DNA of 64,000 nt, taken from NCBI GenBank assembly GCA_946902875.1, contig OX336350.1, positions 18,032,048-18,096,047 on the forward strand. Direction: 5' to 3'. Shown piece after piece: positions 21,455-33,294 of this stretch (positions are counted from its first letter, which is position 1; each line of letters begins with the position of its first letter). The stretch comes from Nematopogon swammerdamellus (lineage: Eukaryota > Arthropoda > Insecta > Lepidoptera > Adelidae). The notes under the pieces are model-generated. The model was given only the letters and a program-made list of their open reading frames with translations, made no database searches and had not been told where the DNA came from. Both the position numbers and the translations under genes were made by a program.

Positions 21455-22589
21455 GTAGTATTGTGTGGTCCTTCAAGAGTCCTAGTGCGAGAGAAGAGGA
21501 GCGTCCTGGTTACCAGGTGAAGACCATACGAAGAAAAATGTGGCAAGCGGTACGAGCTTCCATGTCCACAACCAACAATATCAATCATCAATATCATAGT
21601 AAGTTAAATAAATCTAAAGTTTGTAATTTAAAACTAGGTTTTCTAAATGTTAGATCCTTACGAACGGGCTTCGATCAACTTTATGCCACAATTTTGAATG
21701 AAAAAATGGATTGTATCATGTTGCACGAAACGTGGATATTAGAAGGCGAAGAAAATAATGCGGAATACCCTACACACTCGTGCACCGGGCGCGGCGCGGC
21801 GGCGCGCGGGCGGAGGCGTTTCAGCCTACGTGCGCTCGCACTTACAGTGCGCGGTCGTTGACCCGCCACGACAAGACTTAGAACAACTCTGGCTTCAAAT
21901 AAAATTTTGTAAATCTACCTGCATTATCGGCTCCGTGTACCGTCCGCCGTAGCTGAATGCCTACAGCACTATAGATAGGCTGTCCGATGTTTTGTCTGCG
22001 CTCGTTCCAACTGTCGATTATTTTTTCTTCTTAGGTGACCTCAATATAAATCACTTAGACACCAATAGCAACGTCGTAAAAAACACGATCAATTGTTTTG
22101 GCCAATTTGACCTCATACAAACGATAAAATAACCTACCCGTATTACAGATGTGTCCAGTACGCTGATCGATGTTCTGTACACTAACGCAACTTTTCAGGC
22201 AGACTCCACGAAAATTCTTTACAATTCAGATCTGAGTGATCACGGAATGATCTTAGCTGTATTCAAAATTGCAATTGCAAAACCTAGCTCCCGTAAAGAA
22301 ACTGGCCGATCGCTTCGGAATTTAGACCTTAAACTCTTTGAGAGGCACTGTGAAGAGTCGCCTTGGCACAGGGTTCCGGGGGACGACGTCGACTGTACCG
22401 TGTCCAACTTCTCGAAATTAATGACACTATTATTTGATGTGCACGCCCCTGTTTCTACGCATATATGCAAATCGACGACCTTGCCGTGGTACACTCATAA
22501 TATCCGCCAAATGATTGAAACCAGGGACAAAGCGGGCGCGCGCGCACGCCGCACCGGGAAACCGGAGTACGTTAGATTCTATAAAGCTA
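21455..22589 (+). pseudogene. CR1-like LINE ORF2: apurinic endonuclease domain
   Basis: Order of motifs fits an APE-type endonuclease: LGFLNVRSLR, MLHETW, GGGVSAYVRSHL, LEQLW, CIIGSVYRPP, FFLGDLNIN, ITDVSSTLIDVLYTN and SDLSDHGMILAVF (catalytic SDH). The frame shifts near 21780 at a GC-rich stretch, a stop follows YRPP at about 21950 and another precedes PTRITD at about 22129, so the copy is dead. The domain nicks target DNA in target-primed reverse transcription. It continues into the RT after the insertion at 22588. Confidence 0.85.
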
Positions 22590-23125
22590 AGCGCAAACTG
22601 CGGCGATCAAGGTGATCACGGCGGTGGCGGTGGCGGTGGCGATCAGATAGGTTATATGCAATTGTGTGTGCAGGCGCACACTGGCGCGGTCGATCGCTGC
22701 ACGCGTGCGGTCAGTGCGCGGTGCGATCGCGGCGGTGGCGGCGGTGGCGATCAGATCGCGCCTGCAGCATCTGATCGCGTGATAATCATAGGAACTAACG
22801 AAAGGATGGAGGAAATAATTATAAACGAGGTCTACAATCACTCAATTCTATACAATACTGCTCACGCGGAATTAAAAAAAAGAAAAAGAAAAGCAAAAAA
22901 AAAAAAAAAATTAAAAAAAAGTTAAATTTAGGAGTACAAAAAAGTAAAATTTCTTAAATTTTGTAGTTAAAAGTACGAAAATTACGAAATGACGCAACCA
23001 CCGCGGCACCACCGCCGTCGAATCTGAACGCTCTGATCTGCGCGACTTTTGAACGCCACCGCCACCGCTGCTTTGGCCGCCACCGCTGTGACCGCCACCA
23101 CCGCGCCAGTTTGCGCTTAGCTTTA
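22588..23125. mobile_element. GC-rich foldback insertion inside the LINE
   Basis: An 18-bp perfect inverted pair, AAAGCTAAGCGCAAACTG and CAGTTTGCGCTTAGCTTT, encloses about 500 bp. Subterminal (GGCGGT)n runs on the left are mirrored by (GCCACC)n runs on the right, each near a GATCAGA/TCTGATC word. Removing it restores a LINE-like reading FYKA...LRNSVSTSIKYEKL. Target duplication is not clear. Superfamily unknown. Confidence 0.7.
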
Positions 23126-23800
23126 GGACTTACGCAATAGCGTTTCGACTTCAATTAAGTACGAGAAGTTGGCTTTTATGGAATTTAACGTGAATCGGAA
23201 TAAACGGAACCCTAAGCTCTTGTGGAAGAGTTTGAAGAGTTCAGGGAATGTAGGCAAAGCAGAGACACAGATACCTATACATTTACGGGATCCGCAGGAA
23301 CTCAACAAACGCTTTCTAACCCTACCGGTCAGCGGGGGGGCAAGCTCCCTTCTTAGAGAGCATTATGCCAATAGTTACTATCTACATAATATATCACTCT
23401 CTCTTACCCAGTTTTCATTTAGGTGTGTGGATCAGGTTACTGTTGGCAAAATTATCAATAAAATAACATCGAATGCTCTAGGGGTCGACCAAATTACTAT
23501 AGACATGATTAAATTAACCCTCCCCCATACCTTGAATACCATCACACTCCTTATTAATCAATGTATTGAAACCGGGCAGTTCCCGAAATTATGGAAGACG
23601 TCTTATGTTACTCCTATTCCGAAGAAAGCAGTGGTGGCCGACTATAAGGATCTTCGCCCAATCAGTATTTTACCAGCGCTATCGAAGGTGTTGGAACGGG
23701 TTATGACATCTCAATTAACGCCTTACCTCATAGACAACGAGATCATTCCTGAATGCCAGTCCGGATTCCGCCGCGGGCGCGGTACCAGCACACCGTTTAG
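23126..23800 (+). pseudogene. CR1-like LINE ORF2: N-terminal part of reverse transcriptase
   Basis: Readable from LRNSVSTSIKYEKLAF through KNPKLLWKSL-like sequence to the RT motifs: ALGVDQITIDMIKL, TSYVTPIPKK, YKDLRPISILPALSKVLER and ECQSGFRRGRGTST. These are RT blocks 0 to 2 of a non-LTR element. The frame is broken by the insertion starting at 23801, immediately after the RGRGTST block. Confidence 0.88.
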
Positions 23801-25407
23801 CCCAGTAAATAGAGACCAAAAGAGGGGGGTTACCTTACAAACGGTCCGGTAGTTCTAAATTTTTGATATGTTGTCTAGGATGCTTAGAAGTATTTAAAAT
23901 ATAAAATGCACAATTCCCCCCCCCCCCCCCCCCCCCCCCCCTCCGCGCCCGCCGCCATATTGAAAAAACCAAAAAAAATCGGCACTTTCTTCTGATTTTT
24001 GCTTATATCTTCATTTACGTGCATTTTAGCTATAAAAAACCTTACTCATTGTTGTAGATAATTAAATTTCCTATAAGTAACATTTAAAATTTTGTTTCTA
24101 AGACTGATACTTAAGGAGATATGAACTTTTAAAAGAAACAAATTTTCCGGAAATTTGGCAAACTTCTAACTTTCGAACGCTGTAATTAAGTTAGGGCCTA
24201 TTCTAGGAAAAAAGTATCACAATACAGATACAAGATTACCTGGCATCACAATAGCAAAAAAAGCAATATTCCGTTGTTTAAACTTTTGTTTTTACCACCC
24301 ACTCCGTAGGGTTGGTAAAAAAAAATTTACATGCGTTTTTAGGTAATTAAATTCCGTACAAATTTTATTCTGATACTTTTTTCCTAGAATAGGCCATAAC
24401 TTAATTACAGCGTTCTAAAGTTAGAAGTTTGCCAAATTTCCGGAAAATTCCTTTTTTTTTAAGTTTATATCTCCGTAAGTATCAGTCCTAGAAACAAAAT
24501 TTAAAATGGTCGTTATAGGAAATGCACGGAAATGAAGATATAAGCAAAAATCTGAAGAAAGTACCGTTTTTTTTTTGTTTTTTCAATATGGTGGCGGGCT
24601 CGGAGGGGGGGGGGGGGGGGGGGGAATTGTGCATTTTACATTTAAAATACTTCTAACCATCCTAGACAACATATCAAAAATTTTAGAACTACTGGACCGT
24701 TTGTAAGGTAACCTTCCTCTTTTGGTCTCTACATTCATTTTGGACTAAAGTGAAATAGTGCCGGCCTCATAACTTCATGAGCATTGCGCTGTAACATGTA
24801 AGAAACTCAAGTAGGATTGGTATAAACTCCAAATTCAAGCCAAAACTGCAAAGTTATTAGTGATTTTTTTAGATACAAGATCACCTGGCATCACAATAGC
24901 AAAAAAAGCAATATTCCGTTGTTTAAACTTTTGTTTTTACCACCCACTCAGTAGGGTTGGTTAAAAAAAATTTACATGCGTTTTGTAGGTAATTAAATTT
25001 CCTACAAATTTTATTCTGATACTTTTTTCCTAGAATAGGCCATAACTTAATTACAGCGTTCTAAAGTTAGAAGTTTGCCAAATTTCCGGAAAATTTGTTT
25101 CTTTTAAAAGTTCATATCTCCTTAAGTATCAGTCTTAGAAACAAAATTTAAAATGTTACTTATAGGAAATTTAATTATCTACAACAATGAGTAATATTTT
25201 TTATAGCTAAAATGCACGGAAATGAAGATATAAGCAAAAATCAGAAGAAAGTGCCGACTTTTTTTGGTTTTTTCAATATGGCGGCGGGCGCGGAGGGGGG
25301 GGAATTGTGCATTTTATATTTTAAATACTTCTAACCATCCTAGACAACATATCAAAAATTTAGAACTACCGGACCGTTTGTAAGGTAACCCACCTCTATT
25401 TACTGGG
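23801..25407. mobile_element. 1.6-kb composite foldback element with G/C homopolymer arms
   Basis: Ends pair: CCCAGTAAATAGAG at 23801 and CTCTATTTACTGGG at 25394-25407. The left arm (23801-24220) is the reverse complement of a segment that occurs twice on the right (24221-24740 and 24865-25407), so the right arm is duplicated. Each arm contains TAAAATGCACAATT next to a homopolymer: 26 C at 23916-23941, 20 G at 24605-24624 and 8 G at 25295-25302. Flanks TTTAG and TTGAG may be a diverged 5-bp target duplication. Non-coding. Superfamily not identified. Confidence 0.8.
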
Positions 25408-26604
25408 TTGAGTGTAGTCGATGACGCGTTGTCCGCCGCCGACCTGGGCTGCGTGACGGTCCGGTCCTTCTAGATTACTCCCGAGCATTCGATTGCCTGG
25501 ATCACGAACTCCTCTTAGCCAAGCTCGCATACTATGGTGTCTCGGGCAACGCTAACTCTCTCATTCGTAGTTTTCTGATGGACAGATTCCAAATAGTGCG
25601 CTGCCCCGACCCGAACGGCGATCTTACAGAGTCGTGCCCTGCTCCCGTAGACAGGGGCTGTCATCTAGGATCCTGTCTCTCGCCCATACTGTACACCACC
25701 TTCACTGCTGACTACCCTAATTGCCTTAAGCATATGTAATGCGAGCTATTCGCCGATGACTCTCAACTCACACTGTCTTTCCCCCCGTCCGAGACTCCTG
25801 AAGCCGTCGTAAAGATCAACGAGGACCTTGAAACATCCTGGACCTGGTCAGTGCAGTGCGGTTTGGGCCTGAACCCAAGTAAAACCGTTATAGTTGTGCT
25901 GTGGAGCAAACACGCAATAACTAAAATGATGCAATTCAGTCCATGTTTTAAATTAAATAACGTTCCCATACCCATCGCTGCGTCGGCCAGGGATCTCGGC
26001 GTGTTGATTGACAGTGGCTTGAGGTTTGAAGCTCACGTGGAGCAATTAATTCGTAGATCTTATGGCAAGCTAAAGAGTTTATACAAATTTCGGAACAGTG
26101 TCAGTGTGGAGGTCCGGCGACAGTTGGCCGAATCCCTCGTCCTGTCTAATTTTAATTACTGTGACGTGGTATTCGGTCCTTGCATTCTCGAGAGGACGGC
26201 CAAACATATAAGCGTATCCAGAACTCGTGTGTGAGGTATTGCGAGCGGCCAAAGAGACGGGCTCGCATTACTCCCATTCTAAACAGGCTGGGCGCGCTGA
26301 ATATGCGAAACCGGAGGCGCCTACATTTCTCGTGCCTGGTACATGCTGTTATAAAAAAAAAAAACAACCTAAAACTTTGTACGAAAAACTCTCCTGGTCC
26401 TCCTCGCACTGCTATGGCACGAGATCTGTGGGTAAACTGCTGGCAGCTCCTAAGCACAGAGGTGCCGCATTTGAAGGTTCCTTCAAATATGCGGCATCTC
26501 GGTGTTGGAACGACCTCCCGCCTCCTCTCAGAGAGATTACCAACTATGGTACGTTCAAATGGAAAGTAAGGAAATATATATTTGCCCAGCAGTTAGACAT
26601 GTAA
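25408..26604 (+). pseudogene. CR1-like LINE ORF2: C-terminal half of reverse transcriptase and tail
   Basis: Resumes exactly where the left part stopped: LSVVDDALSAADLG, then (after a frameshift) LLDYSRAFDCLDHELLL with the first catalytic Asp. DRGCHLGSCLSPILY follows, and CELFADDSQLTLSF with the catalytic ADD. Then ARDLGVLIDSGLRF, SNFNYCDVVFGP, and a C-terminal block ASRCWNDLPPPLRE ending KYIFAQQLDM-stop at 26604. Several frameshifts and one stop before CELFADD show it is inactive. The WNDLP/FK tail favours CR1/L2/Daphne-type LINEs over RTE. Confidence 0.88.
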
Positions 26605-27000
26605 TGTACTATACAAAATGTTGTTAGAAACTCAACATTGTTAATTGGACATGCAGACAGACATACGGACGGACGAATGTATTGTGTATGTTGTGTTGTG
26701 TGCGTTTTAAAACTGCGTTATAACTGTGCTCTTACCTATCTTATTATTCTTTTGTTCTGTTTACTGTGATTAGTTGTAGGTTAGTTAGGGTTTATTAGTG
26801 TCTTGCGTACCTGGGCCTGACTTAAAATCAGCGTCCCTCTCATCAGCTCCAGGGCTCGGTGGGGAGGGACCAAGGCTGTGTCAGGTCCAATTTTTCTTGT
26901 CTATCTATTTACTGTTCTATGTGTTATTTAAACTTTCGTGTGTGTGTGTTAATCAAGAAAAATTAAAGTTATTCATTTTCATTTTCATTTCATTTTCATT
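26605..27000 (+). mobile_element. 3' UTR and simple-repeat tail of the LINE
   Basis: Contains GGGCCTGACTTAAAATCAGC and GCTGTGTCAGGTCC, which can pair through GCCTGAC/GTCAGG, and ends in a (TTCATT)-rich tail at 26970-27000. The same layout is found in the copy at 5026-5700. Confidence 0.65.
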
Positions 27001-27002
27001 AG

Positions 27003-27315
27003 TATAATAATAAATATGTAAGGTAAGGGATAGTCGTGGAGTAAGGTACTTTGTTTTATGAGATATTGCGTTTGTATACTCTATTTATGATACTAAACCT
27101 AAATTGACGATTTTTAGAATTCTTTTCTGTATGTATGTATGTATTTATGTTCCTCCATAACTCTTAAACCGATCGTCCGAATTCCGTTAAACTTAATACA
27201 AGCACATTTAACTATACGCGACATAGGCTAAATAAAATTCAGTTCCAGTTACGCTAAGATGTGGCTCTAACACAAACCGAATTGTTCCGTGAGCCGAAAT
27301 AAAAGTACGGTAGCG
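27003..27315. repeat. interspersed repeats G and H
   Basis: 27003-27110 matches 19921-20040 and 27110-27315 matches 1720-1930 inverted (TCCTCCATAACTCTTAAAC, AAGTACGGTAGCGGGC). Probably parts of a non-autonomous Helitron-like element. Confidence 0.5.
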
Positions 27316-27580
27316 GGCTTTTTTTTTTTTATGGAAACTGACACGGTTGACTACATCACCTACAATGTCCGTGATGTCAGCCCATAACACCGGGTGAGCT
27401 AGGTGCCATGTCAGTGCTTCCCCCTTTGTTCGTGCCGGCTACACTGAACTGGTCGGAAAACACAAACTATTTACATAGCCGTTTAGACCGACGTTTCATT
27501 CAGTGCGGTGGTACCAACCCGGGCGGGTTAAACCCTACCACCAAGTAAGATTAGGAGGGAAGGGACCTACAGTTTTACGC
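27316..27580 (-). mobile_element. SINE A, 5'-truncated
   Basis: T run, ATGGAAACTGACACGG, tail, core CCTACCACCAAGTAAG, ending at CCTACAGTTTTACG. Followed near 27598-27645 by a degraded Helitron-like end. Confidence 0.85.
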
Positions 27581-27915
27581 TTACTTATTTTCTTCTTTTT
27601 AAATTCTAATTTCACGCGAGCTAGGCCGCGGCAAAAGGTACATTTTATAGTTTAGTGCTATCAAAGTATAAACAAAATTCTTATTTTCAAAGAGTAAAAT
27701 CTCAGGAGCAGACGATAAACGATGTAACACAAATTTATTGAAAATTTCACATTATAACGATGTGCAAACTTAGGATTCTGTTTAAATTTTCCATTATATG
27801 GATTAAAGGCTAAGTAAGATTTTTTCAGACTAAATATTAGCATTCGTTCATAATTTATTACGCCAATATGGGGTGGATTCAGAAGTATAAGAAATTCGAG
27901 TACAATATTTATATA
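27581..27915. other. unassigned AT-rich DNA
   Basis: Nothing recognised beyond the degraded Helitron-like end near 27598-27645. Confidence 0.35.
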
Positions 27916-28396
27916 CATGGTGTTTCAGGATAGGCTTGAGAAACTCAGGAATAGAAAGTACATATATTAAAAGAAAAAAATCCTTGTCACTCTAATCGAA
28001 ATTGCGTAATTTTTTTTTCATACAAAAATTTGTATGAAAAAAACAATAAAATTGTAATAAAAACTTGATGGACGGTGAGATTTAGCAACAGTGCTATCTA
28101 AATCTAGGGAGTGCAATGCCCTAGTCCAGTCCCCCTTTTCTTTTGATATCATTCAAATTTAAGCGTTTGGAACTTACCTACATGCAATACAATTCTAGTA
28201 GTTAAGCATGTAAGTTAGTCATTTTATTTTTATTTAAAGGTGGACGTTAACCGTCCACCAAAGCTCGATGAAACAATTTTCACCAAAAAGTACTGTAAAA
28301 TAACGGAATCTGGGAAAAAGTTTGAGAGCTTTTCATCTTTAAATATGAGCCCCTGTCGAACCCTGAAGTTACGAAACCCTATCCTGAAACACCCTG
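27916..28396. mobile_element. mariner-type MITE, 481 bp
   Basis: Ends CATGGTGTTTCAGGATAGG and CCTATCCTGAAACACCCTG with TA on both sides (27914-27915, 28397-28398). This is the Tc1/mariner end pattern. Interior non-coding. Confidence 0.82.
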
Positions 28397-28720
28397 TATA
28401 TGCGGCACATCTTCGCCGCCTTTTCGGTGGAGACGATGATGGGGGCATGGTCTGAGGAGGCAAAGCGGCTCGCGAAAGACATCGTGATGTTCCTGTACAC
28501 TGCTTCAGGAGAACAACGTTCGCTCGAGTTTCTGAGGCAGCGTATCAGTGTTGCCATCCAGCGAGGCAACGCCGCTAGCGTCCTCAGAACCGTGCCCACA
28601 TCGTTCCACCTGGAGGAGGGTTATTAGGTTTTGTATAGGTTATAGGTTTTTGTGTTTTGTATCACACCATATTATGTTTAGTTTGAATAATAAAGATTTA
28701 CAGATATCATTTATTTCGAA
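28397..28720 (+). pseudogene. C-terminal fragment of a retroelement polyprotein
   Basis: Frame to the stop at 28627 reads AAFSVETMMGAWSEEAKRLA, TASGEQRSLEFLRQRISVAI and QRGNAASVLRTVPTSF. The block FLRQRISVAIQRGNAASVL looks like a conserved C-terminal tail I remember from invertebrate LINE polyproteins; exact clade uncertain. An AATAAAG signal follows at about 28689. The left part is cut off by the mariner MITE. Confidence 0.5.
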
Positions 28721-28777
28721 TGAAATTAATATGCAACTGCATAATATGCAAATGCAATTCCGTTTATATAAAAAAAA

Positions 28778-29970
28778 AGTCGGCAAGTGCGAGTTGGACT
28801 CGCGCAGCGAGGGTTCCGTATCATCAGCATCACTCGATATATTTGTATTATGTACGTACAAAAACAATTGTTTTGGAAAATCACGAACCGCCTAAATAAA
28901 CACTACAGCAATGGTTTGACTATGCAGCATTCGTGAAGTTTAAATATACAAAAATATTTTTCTTATATGACATAACGACATACCTACAATTTTCGGATTT
29001 TTTCATTACTTGTGCTATGAGACCTTGCTTCTTACCAAATTTTATGATTCTAGGTTGACGGGAAATACCCTGTAGGTTTGGATTTGATTGGAGTGAGTTT
29101 GCGAGTATGAAATCTGACATAGATGGCCGTATCTTTTGATTGTGTGTAGAAGCTTTTTTTTCTTTTTTTTTTCTTTTTTTTTTTATTTCCTACACCTTAA
29201 AGATATAATAGACCTTGGTATTTCATATTTATTTCAATTTGATATGTTCATCTGTTCCTGAGAAAAAGGTCTTGACATAAAAAATAAACAAATTTTTTTT
29301 TAATGTCATATAACTACAAATTCACAATTTTCGAATTTTTTCCTTTACCTGTGCTATGAGACCTTGCTTCTTACCAAATTTCATGATTCTAGGTTAACGG
29401 GAAATATCCTATAGGTTTTGATTTGATTTGAGTGAGTTTGCGAGTATGGAATCTGACATAGATGGCCGTATCTTTTGATTGCGTTGATTTAGAAGCTTTA
29501 ATATTCTATACCTTAAAGAGATCGTAGATCTTAGTATTTTTTATTAATTTCTATTTGTTATCTTCATCCGTTCCTGAGAAAAAGGGACCTTGACATACAA
29601 AACAAACAATAAAATTGTTTATGTCACATAACTATAAATTTTAAATTTTTTCCTTTACTTGTGCTGTGAGACCTTGTTTCTTACCAAATTTCATGATTCC
29701 AGGTTAACGGGAATTACTCTATAGGTTTTTATTTGGTTTGCCGGTAGCAAAATATGTGGGCGTATCTAGTGATTGCGTTGACCTAGAAGTTTAAATTTTT
29801 TACACCCCCGAGGAAACGTAGACCTTAGTATTTGATATTAATTTCAACATGATATCTCTACCCGTTCCTGAGAAAAAAGGTCTTGACAGACAGACAGCCA
29901 GCCAGACGGACAACAAAGTGATCCTATAAGGGTTACGTTTCTTCCTCCTTTGAGGTACGGAACCCTAAAA
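28778..29970. mobile_element. long microsatellite-associated element with three internal repeats
   Basis: Starts with CAAGTGCGAGTTGGACTCGC and GAGGGTTCCGTA, and ends with a GACA microsatellite and GGTACGGAACCCTAAAAA. Inside, a 310-340-bp block repeats three times (GAGACCTTG at 29020, 29359 and 29669). Shorter copies elsewhere in the window are about 300 bp, so this is an expanded form. Confidence 0.75.
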
Positions 29971-29995
29971 ACGATATTTTTGGAAGTTTTCTATA

Positions 29996-30245
29996 TATTT
30001 TTTATGTAACGCGGTATGGGTGGCTGAGTCGGAGGGGCCAATATCACCTCCGAGAAGGTAGGTGCCATACCGGAGACTTTCCTGAATTGCTGGCTATACT
30101 GAACTAGAGGAGAACACAACCGAGGCTGCTATGCGGCCATCTTACATACAGTACAGTGGTACAAATCCAGTCGACTACAGTTTGAGCCTACCACCTAGTA
30201 AGAGGCAAGGGAATTAAGTGACCTACAGTTTTACACCAGTTCCGA
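29996..30245 (-). mobile_element. SINE B, 5'-truncated
   Basis: Same organisation as the copy at 746: ATGTAACGCGGTATGGGTGG at the tail and CCTACAGTTTTACACC at the core. Lacks part of the GGGGCCAAAGCACATG segment. Confidence 0.85.
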
Positions 30246-30589
30246 ATTAATTATATAGATAAGATTGTAAAATGGAAATCTATATATAATGCTAGCCTTA
30301 GAACAGGTTTTGCCTAGTTGGGCAGTAATGTCGATCATCTGTTTACATGTATATGCTTATAAACAATAAATAAATATAAATTAAATTTATGTAAATATAT
30401 GCAATAGAAAATGTTACTGGAAATAACGTACAGAATTTTCGATTTTCATTCTAGTGAATTCGTCACCTACGTCTGTATTTCGATAACGGAGCCTGCAAAA
30501 ACCTTTTTCAGTACCTCCCAAGAGATTCTTACCGATTATACAATTTCTTCATTACACCTGAAAGCTCTCAGAAAATCTTACAACGCTAC

Positions 30590-32055
30590 GATTCTCGTAG
30601 ACGGTAATTCGTCGATCGTAGTCTCTAGAAGAAGTCGCTACGACTCTCTTATACGTTGCTACGACTCTCGTAGACGTTGCTACAAATCTCGTATGCGATG
30701 CTACTTTTTTTTATGTAATCCGGTATGGGTGGCTGAGTCGGAGGGGCCAAAGCACATGCTCCGATCAGCCAATATCACCTCCGAGAAGGTAGGTGCCATA
30801 CCGGAGACTTCCCTGGATTGCTGGCTATACTGGACTAGAGGAGAACACAACCGAGGCTGCTATGCGGCCATCTTACATCCAGTACGGTGGTACCAACCCA
30901 GTCGGCTACAATTTGAGCCTACCACCTAGTAAGGGGCAAGGGAAGGGACCTACAGTTTTACACCGGTTCCGAACGGTGAAGCAGCAGGTGTAGGTATGCA
31001 CGTAAATTTTTTCTTCAGAAAAAACTCATTGGTACACGCTGATCGGATTCGAACCTCGGACCTCTCGCATGAGAAGCCGATGCCGAAACCACTCGGCCAC
31101 CCGCTGCTTGAAAGAGTCATCGCAAAGTCTAAGAGAGTCGTAGCAACGTTTACTAGAGTAGTAGCATTGCCTACGAGAGTTGTAGCAACGTCTGCGAGAG
31201 TCATGGCAACGTCTAAGATCGTCATAGCAAAGTCTACAATAGTCGTAGCAACGTCTACTAGAGTAGCAGCATCGCCTACGAAAGTTGTAGCAACGTGAGC
31301 CGTAGCAACGTCTACTAGAGTAGTAGGATCGCCTACGAAAGCTGTAGCAACGTCTACGAGAGTCGTACTGAGAGAGTCTACGTTCGTACTACTCTAGTAG
31401 ATGTTGCTACGACTCTCGTAATTTTCTACGACCCTCTTAGACGTTGTTACGACTCTTGTAAACGTTGCTACGACTCTCTTAGACGTTGCTACGACTCTCG
31501 TAGACGTTGCTACAACTGTCGTAGGCGATGCTAGTACTCTAGTAGACTTCGCTACAACTCTCGTAGACTTTGCTACGACTCTCTTAGACGTTGCTACGAC
31601 TCTCGTAGACGTTGCTACAACTTTCGTAGGCGACGCTACTACTCTAGTAGACGTTGGTACGGCTCACGTTGCTATAACTTTCGTTGGCGATGCTTCTACT
31701 CTAGTAGACATTGCTACTAGTATTGTAGACTTTGCTACGACGATCTTAGACGTAGCTACAACTCTCGTAGGCGATGCTACTACTCTAGTAGACGTTGTTA
31801 CGACTCTCTTAGACTTTGCTATGACTCTTTTGGACGTTGCTACAACTCTCGTAGACGTTGCTACAACTCTCGTAGGCGACGCTACTACTCTAGTAGATGT
31901 TGCTACGAGTCTCTTAGACTTTGCTATGACTCTTTTGGACGTTGCTACAACTCTCGTAGACGTTGCTACAACTCTCGTAGGCGATTCTACTGCTCTAGTA
32001 GCCGTTTCTACGATTCTCGTAAATATCGCTACGGTTCTCATAGATGTTGATACCA
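30590..32055. repeat. 21-bp minisatellite with two orientation switches
   Basis: Unit GACGTTGCTACGACTCTCGTA. Orientation is forward at 30590-30704, reverse at 31107-31372 and forward at 31375-32055. A full SINE B (30705-31107) lies at the first switch. Higher-order variants (GGCGATGCTACTACTCTAGTA) alternate with the basic unit. Because 21 is a multiple of three, long frames read TRVVATS-like heptads on one strand and VDVATTL-like ones on the other. Confidence 0.92.
30705..31107 (-). mobile_element. SINE B, full length
   Basis: Poly(A) as T run 30705-30712, tail, core, then tRNA-like head at the right with B box GGATTCGAACCTCGG and A box CCACTCGGCCACCCG on the minus strand. About 400 bp. No target duplication at the present flanks. 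Confidence 0.9.
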
Positions 32056-33174
32056 AATTTCGTTAATTCCGATCAGGTATGATGCTTGTCCTACAGTTTT
32101 AGATGATTTTCGGTTTAGCAAAGAAGTATTTTATCATCATACAATTTGTTTAACATTTCAATAGGTATTTACTGTTCACATACAACTTTTCTATTTGTCC
32201 TTAGTATACAAAACAAGACAAAGCGAAAACAGCAAAAGGTGTCCATACATTGTTCTGCACGCTTACACATCCACTACGCTTAAACTAAACTTGTGTACAC
32301 TTATTTAAAGCTCCCTCGTACTGTTTACACCGCGACTTAGTTCTCAGCAGAGAACTACCGAGAGTACCAGGACGGTTCGTGTTGCTCGATTCCAAGGTAG
32401 ACACGACTTGAGGAGTGTAACTGTGCGATTACCATGCGATTTTTCGTTTCTTTTCATAGATGAGAACTCATAGTGCGAACTCACACCATTTCACAACTAA
32501 TATCAGTACATGGTTTTTCAAAAATACGCAAATCGCCATATGAAACTTAATAATTATTTAGTTTCATGTATACACGCGTTAAAACTTTAAAGCTTAATAA
32601 AAAATAAGTCATATTTTTATAAGCGTCTTCGCAAGAATAACCAAATTCTATGTTATCTCATAAACATTTTAAAACAGGCGTAAATAATTTCCTTGATTTT
32701 TTTTTAAATGAAGAATAAATATCCTAATTGCTAGTTCAATCACAATTTGTTTGATCTCTTCCTTAAAGCTAAGTATACGTACATAATGTTCGCGCGGTGC
32801 TATGATTATTTTACGTCGTACCTAACGTGGAATCGGCGCACTGAATGCTCGCTTATCACTTGTATAATTGAAAATTCAACACAAAGACCACTGTAGAATC
32901 CTTAACTATTCCATGTTACAGCACAATGCACTCTATTTATGAGCACTTAAGATTGAATTCAAACAGTACTGTGGAAATGATAAAGCAAGATAAATGTAAG
33001 GAGTATAAGATCATATTTAACTTTGGGGCAAAATACATTGTGTGTATATTTTTCTTAATGTAATATACCTACAAAAAAAGCCAATGATAACTTCAAAAGA
33101 AAGGTAAAAAATTAGAAACAACGCAAGAAATAAAAACAATTTAAAAAAGCATATAAATCAGAATTATTTATATT
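32056..33174. other. unassigned DNA
   Basis: No gene, RNA or repeat shared with the window was recognised in this 1.1-kb stretch. Confidence 0.35.
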
Positions 33175-33294
33175 ATAGTAATTTTTTGTGATTTACACAG
33201 TCAAAGGCTTTGGACAGGTCACAAAAGATGCCATAAGTATGCTGAGAGTCGTCTAGAGAAGTTAATATTGATTTTACCATAGAATCTATACCAT
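33175..33294 (-). pseudogene. LINE reverse-transcriptase fragment
   Basis: Minus-strand reading QHTYGIFCDLSKAFDCVNHK, preceded by a GIDSMV-like segment. This is the RT block with the first catalytic Asp (F-C-D-L-S-K-A-F-D), typical of non-LTR elements. Too short to place in a clade. Confidence 0.8.

Noticed and set aside
30411..30929. 172-codon frame
   Set aside because: Runs across unrelated DNA, minisatellite and a SINE; no coherent domain.
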